A stretch of 10,238 bases of DNA from JAIMBK01 sp040755975 (lineage in GTDB: Bacteria > Bacillota > Desulfotomaculia > Desulfotomaculales > Nap2-2B). Both the position numbers and the translations under genes were made by a program. Each line of letters opens with the position of its first letter. The first letter of the stretch is position 1. The DNA lies in contig JBFLZY010000094.1 in assembly GCA_040755975.1 (NCBI GenBank), forward strand, positions 1 through 10,238. Reading direction: 5' to 3'. The notes beneath the pieces were generated by a model that was not told the DNA's origin, made no database searches, and saw nothing but the letters and a program-made list of their open reading frames with translations. Below are positions 1-5,702 of the stretch, piece by piece.

Positions 1-142
1 GCTTTGCTCGGCCCAGTGTCCTTTGACATCACTGAACCGGGCTGCCGCAAACGCCGCCTGGCCTTGCGGAAAGACCAGGCAAATGGTCAAAGCCAGAATA
101 AGGGTGATCGCCAACCGGTAAAACCGCCGCTGGTTAAACATG
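1..142 (-). CDS. SLH (S-layer homology) domain protein, N-terminal fragment
   Basis: The gene runs off the left edge, so only about 47 N-terminal codons are visible. The translation begins MFNQRRFYRLAITLILAL: a basic N-terminus followed by a hydrophobic stretch at about residues 9-27, ending in an Ala-rich segment. This is a classic secretory signal peptide, probably cleaved near residues 29-31. Directly after it comes RFSDVKGHWAEQ, the opening signature of an SLH domain (F-x-D-V followed by HWA). SLH domains anchor exported proteins to pyruvylated secondary wall polymers, so the mature protein is probably held at the cell surface. The catalytic or structural part lies outside the window. I chose the ATG at 142 because a G-rich Shine-Dalgarno (GGGGGG) sits 6 nt upstream; an in-frame ATG at 160 is possible but lies upstream of that site. 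The gene is transcribed divergently from the MBL-fold gene. Confidence 0.85.
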
Positions 143-193
143 CCAATCCCCCCAGTCATATCTAAAGCTTTATTCGACGGCCCCCCTAATGAG

Positions 194-211
194 TCCTGCT
201 AAATCTTCCTG
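194..211 (-). promoter_or_regulatory. Paired CAGGA motifs in the leader of the SLH gene
   Basis: Read on the minus strand, CAGGA occurs at 207-211 and again at 194-198, 13 nt apart. It is followed by a G-run and then CGTCGAAT near 171-180, one base off a Spo0A-type TGTCGAA core. A similar pair (CAGGA, then AAGGA) precedes the divergent plus-strand gene. The sequence pattern is seen directly. Any regulatory role, either at the DNA level or as GGA motifs in the leader RNA, is inference. Confidence 0.25.
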
Positions 212-224
212 AAAAAGGATAAAA

Positions 225-230
225 TATAAT
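225..230 (+). promoter_or_regulatory. Candidate -10 box (TATAAT) for the MBL-fold gene
   Basis: A perfect TATAAT sits in an A/T-rich tract about 100 nt upstream of the ATG at 331, inside the divergent intergenic region. No convincing TTGACA-like -35 element is present at 16-18 nt spacing (the hexamers there are AAATCT, AATCTT and ATCTTC). The call therefore rests on the -10 element and its position only. If it is used, the mRNA has a leader of roughly 95 nt. Confidence 0.35.
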
Positions 231-252
231 TTAAGATCGGGGAACCGGGGAG

Positions 253-274
253 CAGGAATTTTTGACCAGAAGGA
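253..274 (+). promoter_or_regulatory. Paired (C/A)AGGA motifs in the leader of the MBL-fold gene
   Basis: CAGGA at 253-257 and AAGGA at 270-274 (inside GAAGGAGAATT) lie in the 5' leader, followed by T-rich sequence and TTGATAAT before the true Shine-Dalgarno at 316-323. Neither is positioned to start a recognisable ORF. The spacing resembles the CAGGA pair in the opposite leader. Function is unknown; two GGA sites in a leader would also suit an RNA-binding regulator. Confidence 0.25.
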
Positions 275-330
275 GAATTATTTTCTGCAAGTTTTTTGCG
301 CGTTGATAATGATTTAAGGAGGGTTTTGAA

Positions 331-960
331 ATGAAAATTTCCTGGCTCGGCCACGCCTGTTTTTTGATCGAAACAACCAAAAAGATTCTTACCGACCCCT
401 TCGACAGGCAGTTAGGATACCCGGTGCCAAAAGCAGCGGCGGACCTGGTCACCGTGAGCCACCAGCACTTCGACCACAACGCGGTCCGGGCAATCCCCGG
501 AAAGCCGCAGATCATCCAGAGCGCTGGGGAACATTCCGTTAACGGAGTAAAAATAACGGGAATCCGCACCTTCCACGACCAAAACCGGGGCGCCCAGCGG
601 GGCGAAAACATTATTTTTGTCATCGAAGCCGAGGAAATCCGGGTTTGCCACCTGGGGGACCTGGGCCATACCCTGGGCCAGAGCACCCGGGCGGAAATCG
701 GCAAGGTGGACGTGCTGCTGGTTCCGGTGGGCGGGTATTACACAATCAATGCGGCCGAAGCAAAAGAAGTGGTGGAGCAGCTCAATCCCGGCTACGCAGT
801 GCCCATGCATTACAAAACAAAATACTTAAACCTGCCGATCGCGCCGGTAGATGACTTTTTAAAGTTCTATCCCGGCTATCAAAAAGAAACCGCCCTGGAA
901 CTCCAGGCCGGAAAAATGCCGGAGAAGGTGCAGGTAGTTTTATTGGAACTGGCTCAATAA
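331..960 (+). CDS. MBL-fold metal-dependent hydrolase (UlaG/UPF0173-like)
   Basis: This is a 209-residue protein of the metallo-beta-lactamase superfamily, COG2220 / L-ascorbate-6-phosphate-lactonase-like branch. The N-terminus MKISWLGHACF and TDP at 21-23 are typical of that branch. The metal-binding signature HQHFDH lies at residues 44-49 (H44, H46, D48, H49). Further candidate ligands are H82 (FHD), H107/D110 (HLGD) and H160 (PMHYKT). Length is normal for the branch. There is no signal peptide or membrane segment, so it should be cytoplasmic and bind two metal ions. The substrate cannot be read from the sequence; related proteins are often annotated only as Zn-dependent hydrolases. The start is set by an excellent AAGGAGGG at 316-323, 7 nt before ATG. 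It stands alone on the plus strand, divergent from the SLH gene and convergent with yteA. No strong plus-strand terminator follows. Confidence 0.9.
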   Translation: MKISWLGHACFLIETTKKILTDPFDRQLGYPVPKAAADLVTVSHQHFDHNAVRAIPGKPQIIQSAGEHSVNGVKITGIRTFHDQNRGAQRGENIIFVIEAEEIRVCHLGDLGHTLGQSTRAEIGKVDVLLVPVGGYYTINAAEAKEVVEQLNPGYAVPMHYKTKYLNLPIAPVDDFLKFYPGYQKETALELQAGKMPEKVQVVLLELAQ

Positions 961-985
961 AGATTTTCGTCCTGTATCAAAGGCC

Positions 986-1025
986 AAAAAAGAAAAAAAC
1001 AAGGGCGGCTTGCTTACTTCCGCCC
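986..1025 (-). terminator. Rho-independent terminator of yteA
   Basis: On the minus strand a 6-bp all-G/C stem (GGGCGG at 1020-1025, CCGCCC at 1003-1008) is followed by TTG and then a long T-rich run broken by single C residues (986-999). The stem starts inside the last codons of yteA, and the stop codon (1014-1016) lies in the loop, so termination sits very tightly against the gene. On the plus strand the same stem is not followed by a T-run, so it probably does not end the convergent MBL gene efficiently. Confidence 0.8.
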
Positions 1026-1730
1026 CTTTCTCCGCTTGCTGTGTTCGATCCCGACGTCGATGCGCTCGGTGGGCGCGCGCTCGTTGTCGAAGCCCCGGAA
1101 ACTCCGGTAGATCACGCCGTCGTCGCCGATTTCGTACGGAATGTTTTCCACTTCTTCCACGTAACCCCGGTCTTCTATAGCCAGTTCGCTTTCCCCGTAG
1201 TAAGCGCCGGCGTCGGCCTGCTCGGCGTGTTCGGTAAAGCGGGCCAGGTCCTGCCAGGTGTCTTCCAGGTCGTACTCCGCGTTGCCGATGGCCTCGTCAA
1301 AGCTCTGGTGGTAAATCTCTTCGATTACTTCCTCCTCCACTGGACGGGTGGACTGGTCGGGACTTTTTTCCGCTTCCCGGCGGCAGCGGTAGCAGGTGGT
1401 GGTGGACGGCACGGCGTCCAGGCGCTCCAGGGGAATGGGTGCGCCGCAGAGCTCGCAGGTGCCGTAAGTCCCGTCCGCAATTCTGGCCAGAGCCTCGTCA
1501 ATGGCCCGGATTCCCAGCCTGGCGTTTTCGCGCAGGGCAAAATCCTTGCTTCGCTCAAACAATTCCGAACCCACGTCGGCAGGGTTGTTGTCGTAAAGCG
1601 ACAACTCGCCGATGGAATCGCTCATGGAATTGGCCAGGCCGCCTTCGGTAAGGGAACGAACCCTTTCCTCCAGCTGCCTTTTCTCCTCCTCCAGGCGCCG
1701 CCGGAACATCTCCAGCTGGCCTTGCTCCAT
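1014..1730 (-). CDS. yteA: TraR/DksA-type zinc-finger protein, YteA sporulation family
   Basis: This 238-residue protein matches the YteA group of the DksA/TraR superfamily. Residues 1-30 form a charged helix (LEEEKRQLEERVRSL) likely to be coiled coil. The block ELSLYDNNPADVGSE (42-56) is characteristic of the family. A C4 zinc finger follows: C92, C95, C113 and C116 (CELC ... CYRC). The region from about 130 to 238 is long and acidic, includes DTWQDLARF at 157-165, and ends in a basic KRRKGRK tail; this extension is usual for YteA and absent from short DksA proteins. DksA proteins enter the RNA polymerase secondary channel to adjust initiation. Whether YteA does so is unproven, although the family is restricted to spore formers. 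ATG 1730 is preceded by AAAGGAGGG at 1739-1747. A 110-nt gap separates it from DUF5665, and it has its own terminator, so it is probably monocistronic. Confidence 0.87.
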   Translation of the reverse strand: MEQGQLEMFRRRLEEEKRQLEERVRSLTEGGLANSMSDSIGELSLYDNNPADVGSELFERSKDFALRENARLGIRAIDEALARIADGTYGTCELCGAPIPLERLDAVPSTTTCYRCRREAEKSPDQSTRPVEEEVIEEIYHQSFDEAIGNAEYDLEDTWQDLARFTEHAEQADAGAYYGESELAIEDRGYVEEVENIPYEIGDDGVIYRSFRGFDNERAPTERIDVGIEHSKRRKGRK

Positions 1731-1807
1731 AAAACATGCCCTCCTTTACTACGCCCATTGTGCAGCACTGCCACCCGTCACTCATATAAAGAAGGAAGCT
1801 ACCATAA

Positions 1808-1834
1808 ATTCCCAATCCCTAATCCCTAATCCCT
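1808..1834. repeat. Heptad tandem repeat (AATCCCT)x3
   Basis: AATCCCT occurs three times without interruption at 1814-1834, preceded by the degenerate AATTCCC at 1808-1814. Read on the minus strand this is GGATTAGGGATTAGGG-like. It lies in the 110-bp gap between DUF5665 and yteA and encodes nothing. It is one of several short-period phrases in the gaps of this window. Confidence 0.8.
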
Positions 1835-1840
1835 GTCCTT

Positions 1841-2140
1841 CTACCGGGCCAGCTGAGCCTGCACAATGGCCACTATATCGGCGATGAACCCGCCGATTAA
1901 CGGCAGGTTCAGGGTAACCAGGCGCTGCAGGATCAGAATGATGACCGCGCCCAGGATGGCAAAACCAACGGCAATGCCAAAACCGCGGGCCAGCCCGGAG
2001 ATAAAATTAATGTATAAAAGGCGCCACGGGTGCTCAAGCAGATCCACGTATTCCGCCAGCTTCATTTTTTCCATATTAATGGCCAGCGCGGTGACCTTTT
2101 CCCGCAAAGATTCCCACAACCGCTTTTCGGCCTCATTCAC
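1841..2140 (-). CDS. DUF5665 small membrane protein
   Basis: This 99-residue protein of unknown function is recognised as DUF5665 from the block LAEYVDLLEHPWRLLYINF (about 28-46) followed by a Gly-rich GLARGFGIAVGFAIL segment. The N-terminal 26 residues are charged and helical. A first membrane segment spans about 50-72, and a weaker hydrophobic stretch (about 78-95, LPLIGGFIADIVAIV) may be a re-entrant or second segment. The start is GTG at 2140, the only in-frame start candidate before a stop at 2171-2173. Its Shine-Dalgarno is poor (GAGG 14 nt upstream), so the true start is less certain than for the neighbours; an internal ATG would remove part of the charged helix. It follows secF by 164 nt, beyond a possible terminator. 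A role in secretion is suggested only by position. Confidence 0.8.
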   Translation of the reverse strand: MNEAEKRLWESLREKVTALAINMEKMKLAEYVDLLEHPWRLLYINFISGLARGFGIAVGFAILGAVIILILQRLVTLNLPLIGGFIADIVAIVQAQLAR

Positions 2141-2195
2141 TTCAAAGACACCGGCCTCTACCTCGGTTGTTCAATAATCTTCCCATCAAGAAGTA

Positions 2196-2226
2196 CGGAT
2201 ATTCCCCTTGCGGATATTCCCCGCAA
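2196..2226. repeat. Tandem direct repeat CGGATATTCCCC with a nested hairpin
   Basis: CGGATATTCCCC occurs at 2196-2207 and again at 2211-2222 (15-bp period). The second copy lies in a perfect inverted repeat TTGCGG / CCGCAA (2208-2213, 2221-2226) with a 7-nt loop. It lies between the secF hairpin and the DUF5665 start, in the probable leader of DUF5665. An operator or RNA hairpin is conceivable, but nothing else supports either. Confidence 0.6.
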
Positions 2227-2228
2227 AA

Positions 2229-2281
2229 TAAATAAATTTACCGTCAAGACGCAAAAAGCGTCATCTTGCGCCTGACGGTAA
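2229..2281 (-). terminator. Large hairpin downstream of secF, probable terminator
   Basis: TTACCGTCA (2238-2246) and TGACGGTAA (2273-2281) form perfect 9-bp arms. Inside, CGCAA (2250-2254) can pair with TTGCG (2266-2270); alternatively GACGC (2248-2252) can pair with GCGTC (2258-2262). On the minus strand the stem is followed by ATTTATTTATTTT, a T-rich but interrupted tail. This fits an imperfect rho-independent terminator for secD-secF, 24 nt after the secF stop. The two competing inner stems are unusual for a simple terminator. Confidence 0.55.
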
Positions 2282-2304
2282 GCCAAAATGATTACCTGTC
2301 GCAA

Positions 2305-3189
2305 CTAATTTGCTGTCCTGATCCTGGGCGCGCCCCTTTTTTCCAGCAGCTTAAAATCAACCCACAGGGGGCTGGCGTTGCAGACGGAAGAATAGGCCCC
2401 GCTGACCACCCCGATGAGCATGGCCAGCACGAAGTTGCGGATGGTGCTGCCGCCCAAAAAGTACAGGGCGACCAGGACGAACAAAACGGCCAAAACGGTA
2501 TTAACCGACCGGGTGAGCGTCTGCCAGAGACTTTTATTCACCAGGTCCTCCAGGCTTTCACCCTTCGCCCGGGAACGCATATTTTCGCGGATGCGGTCAA
2601 AAATGATAATGGTGTCGTTAATCGAATATCCAATGATGGTCAGAATGGCGGCAATAAAAGCGCTGTCCACTTCCAGTTGAAAGATCGAAAAGATTCCTGT
2701 CACAACCAGGGTATCGTGAATTAAGGCAATGATTGCGGCAATTCCCTGTTTAAATTCAAAGCGGATAGTAATGTAAATTACCATCAAGATAGAAGCAATA
2801 ATCAGGGCCAGGATGGCCTTGTAAGTCAACTCCCGGCCGATTACTGGCCCCACGGATTCGTTGCGCAGGATTTCAAATTTGCCCGGTTTCTCCAGTCCCG
2901 CCAGCAATTTGTCGATTTCTTCCTGGCTTAAGTGCCGGGTTCTGATTAGAAAATCTTTCTCGCCGCTTTGCTGGATCCCCCGGCTGGTCTCCAGCCCCAG
3001 GGCGGCAACCGTTTCCCGCACCTTTTCCACAGCCACCGGCTGTTCGTAACGGATCTCCAGTATGTTTCCGCCGGTAAAATCGATTCCCAGGTTTAAGCCC
3101 CGCACGGCCAGCGAAATCAACCCCGGCAGGATAATGACGATCGAAATGAGATACCAGATCTTCCGTAGCTTCACAAAATGCAAAGACAT
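2305..3189 (-). CDS. secF: Protein translocase subunit SecF
   Basis: SecF works with SecD as a proton-motive-force-driven membrane complex that helps pull exported proteins through SecYEG. The protein has 294 residues, normal for the family. It has a first membrane helix at about 12-30, then GLNLGIDFTGG (31-41), an external domain to about 110, VGPVIGREL (113-121), and five further helices between about 122 and 275. The proton-path region carries GYSINDTIIIFDRIREN (187-203). The ending YSSVCNASPLW (266-276) has Val-Cys-Asn where relatives commonly have small hydrophobic residues; I note this without functional weight. ATG 3189 is preceded by AGGGGG about 9 nt upstream. That site overlaps the secD stop codon (3202-3204), leaving a 12-nt gap, so the two genes are cotranscribed and probably translationally coupled. 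Confidence 0.96.
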   Translation of the reverse strand: MSLHFVKLRKIWYLISIVIILPGLISLAVRGLNLGIDFTGGNILEIRYEQPVAVEKVRETVAALGLETSRGIQQSGEKDFLIRTRHLSQEEIDKLLAGLEKPGKFEILRNESVGPVIGRELTYKAILALIIASILMVIYITIRFEFKQGIAAIIALIHDTLVVTGIFSIFQLEVDSAFIAAILTIIGYSINDTIIIFDRIRENMRSRAKGESLEDLVNKSLWQTLTRSVNTVLAVLFVLVALYFLGGSTIRNFVLAMLIGVVSGAYSSVCNASPLWVDFKLLEKRGAPRIRTAN

Positions 3190-3201
3190 TGCACAAACCC
3201 C

Positions 3202-4449
3202 CTATGCCCCGTAAAGTTTCAGGTTTTTAGCCACCCCGCTGGCCGCCACCAGGTGCAGGAACCATCTGGTCATGGTAATGGCCGTGAACATGCTGGCCAA
3301 AATACCGATGGAAAGGGTTACGGCAAAGCCGCGGATGGGCCCCGTACCGAGAAAATAAAGCACCAGGGCCGTGATCAGGGTGGTGGCGTTGGCGTCGAAA
3401 ACAGCCACGAACCCCCTCTTAAACCCGGCGTCGATTGCCGAGCGCAGGCTCTTGCCCGTCCTCAGCTCCTCCCGGAACCGTTCAAAAATAATTACGTTAG
3501 CGTCCACGGCAATGCCCAAAGACAAAAGGAAGGCCGCGATGCCGGGCAGGGTCATGGTAACGTGCAGGCCGACAAAAATCATCAGCACAATCAAGGTATA
3601 GATGAGCAGGGCAAAGTTGGCCACCAGCCCGGGCAGCCGGTAGTACATCAACATGAAGATAACGATGGCGGCAACGCCTACAACGCCGGCGTGCATCGAC
3701 TTATTCAAGGAATCGGCGCCCAGAGCCGGTCCGATCGTCCGCTCTTCGGCCACCGTCACCTTCAACGGCAGGGCGCCGGAGCGCAATAAAACGGCGACGT
3801 TATGCGCTTCTTCCAGCGATTCGTAGCCGGTAATTTCCGCCTTTCCGTTGGGAATCGGTTCTTTCACCACCGGGTTTTGCACCAGTTGCCCGTCCAGGTA
3901 GATACCGATGGACCGGCCCACATTGGCCGCCGTCACCTCGGCAAACTTGCGCGCCCCGGCGGCATTAAAAGTCAAGTCTACCTTGGCTTCGCCGGTGAGG
4001 GGGTCCTTTGCCTCCATGGCGTCCTTCAAATCCGCCCCGGTAAGGATGGTTTTCCCGTCCCCGGTCTTAAACTCCAGGTAGGCCGTCTTCACCATTTCGC
4101 GCACGGCCTGCCGGGGGTTTTCGATCCCCGCCAGTTCCACAATCAGGCGCCGGTCGCCCTGCTGCTGGATCGTCGGTTCAGTCACCCCGAACTGGTTCAC
4201 CCGCCGCTCGATCACGGCGATCAGTTCCTTCATCTTATCCCGGGTTACCTTCGCTTCCGGAGTATCCTGCGCCTCCAGGACCACGTGCACCCCGCCCCGC
4301 AGGTCCAGGCCCAAAATGACCCCTTTTATGACCGGCAGATGTTTGGCCAGCCTTTCATTCTGTCTCCAAAGAGGTGAAAAGGCCAGCACACATAAAAAGG
4401 CAACGGCTGCCACAATGCCAATCATCTGCAGAATCTTTTTCCACTTCAT
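3202..4449 (-). CDS. secD: Protein translocase subunit SecD
   Basis: SecD is the larger partner of SecF. From the TTG numbering (417 residues) it has an N-terminal helix at about 9-27, GLDLRGGVHVVLE (49-61), and the external P1 region with ERRVNQFGVTEP (83-94). IGPALGADSL (241-250) precedes the membrane bundle, then AVDANVIIFERFREE (316-330) and ANATTLITALVLYFLGTGPI (355-374). It is short compared with E. coli SecD, as usual for clostridial forms with a reduced P1 domain. I chose ATG 4449 (415 residues) rather than in-frame TTG 4455: AAGGAG at 4460-4465 lies only 4 nt before TTG but 10 nt before ATG. SecD and SecF are separate genes here, not fused as in Bacillus SecDF. The HD-hydrolase gene ends 23 nt upstream, indicating one operon. 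Confidence 0.96.
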   Translation of the reverse strand: MKWKKILQMIGIVAAVAFLCVLAFSPLWRQNERLAKHLPVIKGVILGLDLRGGVHVVLEAQDTPEAKVTRDKMKELIAVIERRVNQFGVTEPTIQQQGDRRLIVELAGIENPRQAVREMVKTAYLEFKTGDGKTILTGADLKDAMEAKDPLTGEAKVDLTFNAAGARKFAEVTAANVGRSIGIYLDGQLVQNPVVKEPIPNGKAEITGYESLEEAHNVAVLLRSGALPLKVTVAEERTIGPALGADSLNKSMHAGVVGVAAIVIFMLMYYRLPGLVANFALLIYTLIVLMIFVGLHVTMTLPGIAAFLLSLGIAVDANVIIFERFREELRTGKSLRSAIDAGFKRGFVAVFDANATTLITALVLYFLGTGPIRGFAVTLSIGILASMFTAITMTRWFLHLVAASGVAKNLKLYGA

Positions 4450-4472
4450 CCCCAAGTTTCTCCTTCCTGCTT

Positions 4473-5132
4473 TTAAAGCAACTTAGAGCCGTTGATGACG
4501 AGCTCAAAGTTACAGTTCAGAAAATTCGCCGCCCGCCGGCAGAGCATCATGCGGGTGAGAAAAATTTCAAAATACTCCATTACCGGGCAAATACTGATAT
4601 CGATGGACAAGTCCATGGTAATGGTGCGCCTGGCACTAACCACCTTTAAAGACGCCTTCTCCACCGCATAGTTGACCCGGTCGTGGATATCAAACGTAAC
4701 AAAATCCGGGTTGCGCACCCGGGTGCGGTGAACGTCGGATTTGTCTGCTACGATCAGCGCCGCGGCCACCTCGGTGACCGGCTGCCCGTGGCTTTCCTCG
4801 TGATTGGCAATTGCCGAAATAACCACCGCCACCTCCTCGGGAGGCATGCCCATCGTCACCAAAATAGGAAAACACAAATTAGCACCGGAGATCCCGTGCT
4901 CATTGCGGCTGATCACGTTGCCGATATCGTGCAAATAACCGGCAATGGCCGCCAGTTCGGCGTTTCTTTGGGGATAGCCAAGCTCATTTAGAATACTGTA
5001 AGCAATCGTGCTGACCAGATCCAGGTGCCGGTAGCTATGCTCGGTAAAACCCATGACCCCTAAATATTCATTTCCTTTGCGGATAAAACTATCGATGATG
5101 GGATTATTTTTCACATCCTGCAGGGTAATCAA
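4473..5132 (-). CDS. HD-domain metal-dependent phosphohydrolase
   Basis: This 219-residue protein has an HD-type metal site. Numbered from the TTG start, candidate ligands are H32 and H36 (EHSYRH), the HD pair H68-D69 in GYLHDIGN, H79 (EHGISG), H111 (NHEES) and D130 (ADKSD). The whole set fits an HD-superfamily phosphohydrolase with intact catalytic residues, so it is probably active. The C-terminal 70 residues are a separate alpha/beta region ending in FELVINGSKLL that I cannot assign. There is no membrane segment. The frame stays open up to an ATG at 5204, but GGGAGG at 5140-5145 lies exactly 7 nt before TTG 5132 and the HD homology starts after it, so I take TTG. It lies between yajC and secD, follows the yajC terminator, and sits 23 nt before secD. 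The substrate (nucleotide, second messenger or other phosphoester) is unknown. Confidence 0.85.
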   Translation of the reverse strand: MITLQDVKNNPIIDSFIRKGNEYLGVMGFTEHSYRHLDLVSTIAYSILNELGYPQRNAELAAIAGYLHDIGNVISRNEHGISGANLCFPILVTMGMPPEEVAVVISAIANHEESHGQPVTEVAAALIVADKSDVHRTRVRNPDFVTFDIHDRVNYAVEKASLKVVSARRTITMDLSIDISICPVMEYFEIFLTRMMLCRRAANFLNCNFELVINGSKLL

Positions 5133-5300
5133 AAGGGTACCTCCCGCGCAAGTCAACGTTGATTGGTTGCGTATTTCGGTCCGTCCTTGACGACTGTTGC
5201 ACATTCAGTTTTTCCGTCTCTTTGCTCCTTAGCACTTGGGTCTTTTTGCCCCCCTGTGCCTTTGTGCCTTTGGCTGCCCTTTATTTTAATTTACCCAAAC
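5133..5300. other. Gap between HD gene and yajC terminator, with octad phrase
   Basis: These 168 bp hold no gene. They must contain the promoter for HD-secD-secF, because a terminator precedes them, but I see no convincing -35/-10 pair. TGTGCCTT is tandemly duplicated at 5255-5270 within a longer pyrimidine-rich phrase (about 5211-5283) of T-runs and CTTTG-like words. The same kind of phrase recurs at 9307-9322 and 10007-10024. Confidence 0.6.
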
Positions 5301-5328
5301 AGGAAAAAGAGTAGACAGCGGTCTACTC
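5301..5328 (-). terminator. Rho-independent terminator downstream of yajC
   Basis: A perfect 8-bp stem, GAGTAGAC (minus strand, 5321-5328) with GTCTACTC (5309-5316) and a 4-nt CGCT loop, is followed directly by TTTTT (5304-5308). It sits 31 nt after the yajC stop. It separates the queA-tgt-yajC unit from HD-secD-secF, although read-through cannot be excluded. Confidence 0.88.
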
Positions 5329-5359
5329 CTCAAATTCAAAAATACGGCCGGCGCTCCCT

Positions 5360-5641
5360 TTAATCTTTCTCTTCTTCCTCTTTTTGCCGGACCTGGGCAA
5401 CGGCTGTCTTTAAAATCTCCATCCGCACGTTATCGGCAACCCGGATCACGAAGGTATCCTCTTTTATTTTAACAATGGTGCCATAGATGCCGCCAATCGT
5501 AATCACGGGATCGTTTACTTTCAGGTTGCGGATCATTTGCTGGTGCTTCTTCTGCCTGACCTGCTGCGGCCGGATTAACAAAAAATACAAAAGACCAAAC
5601 AGAACAGCAATATAAAGCAAAGTTGCTACCGATTGGTTCAT
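5360..5641 (-). CDS. yajC: Preprotein translocase subunit YajC
   Basis: YajC is the small single-span partner of SecDF. The 93-residue protein has one helix at about 7-23, LLIRPQQ (21-27) with a basic stretch after it, then the cytoplasmic domain with TIGGIYGTIVKI (48-59), and an acidic tail (KEEEEKD). This is the family pattern and usual length. ATG 5641 is preceded by AAAGGAGG with 7-nt spacing. The frame continues 11 codons upstream to another ATG (5674), but that extension would run over the Shine-Dalgarno, so I reject it. It follows tgt by 61 nt and ends with the terminator at 5301-5328, so it is transcribed with the queuosine genes rather than directly with secD. Confidence 0.95.
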   Translation of the reverse strand: MNQSVATLLYIAVLFGLLYFLLIRPQQVRQKKHQQMIRNLKVNDPVITIGGIYGTIVKIKEDTFVIRVADNVRMEILKTAVAQVRQKEEEEKD

Positions 5642-5702
5642 TCTACATCCTCCTTTCCGGTATCTGATGATCAATTCGTGAACCCCGGCCCAATTTCCTT
5701 TT

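Noticed and set aside
266..280. GAAGGAGAATT as the ribosome site of a short leader peptide.
   Set aside because: No start codon with a sensible reading frame follows at the right distance; the true Shine-Dalgarno for the MBL gene is at 316-323.
1041..1829. A 262-codon open frame on the plus strand opposite yteA.
   Set aside because: It is the antisense of a well-recognised gene with an exact ribosome site, zinc finger and terminator. The antisense product has no recognisable domain, and its frame is kept open by high G+C codon use.
2305..3189. The Val-Cys-Asn variation near the SecF C-terminus as a sign of altered function.
   Set aside because: It is a single local substitution in an otherwise standard SecF, and I cannot judge its rarity without an alignment.
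3178..4377. Two plus-strand frames (203 and 191 codons) opposite secD.
   Set aside because: They are shadows of secD; the translations are rich in His, Gln and Pro without hydrophobic pattern or motif.
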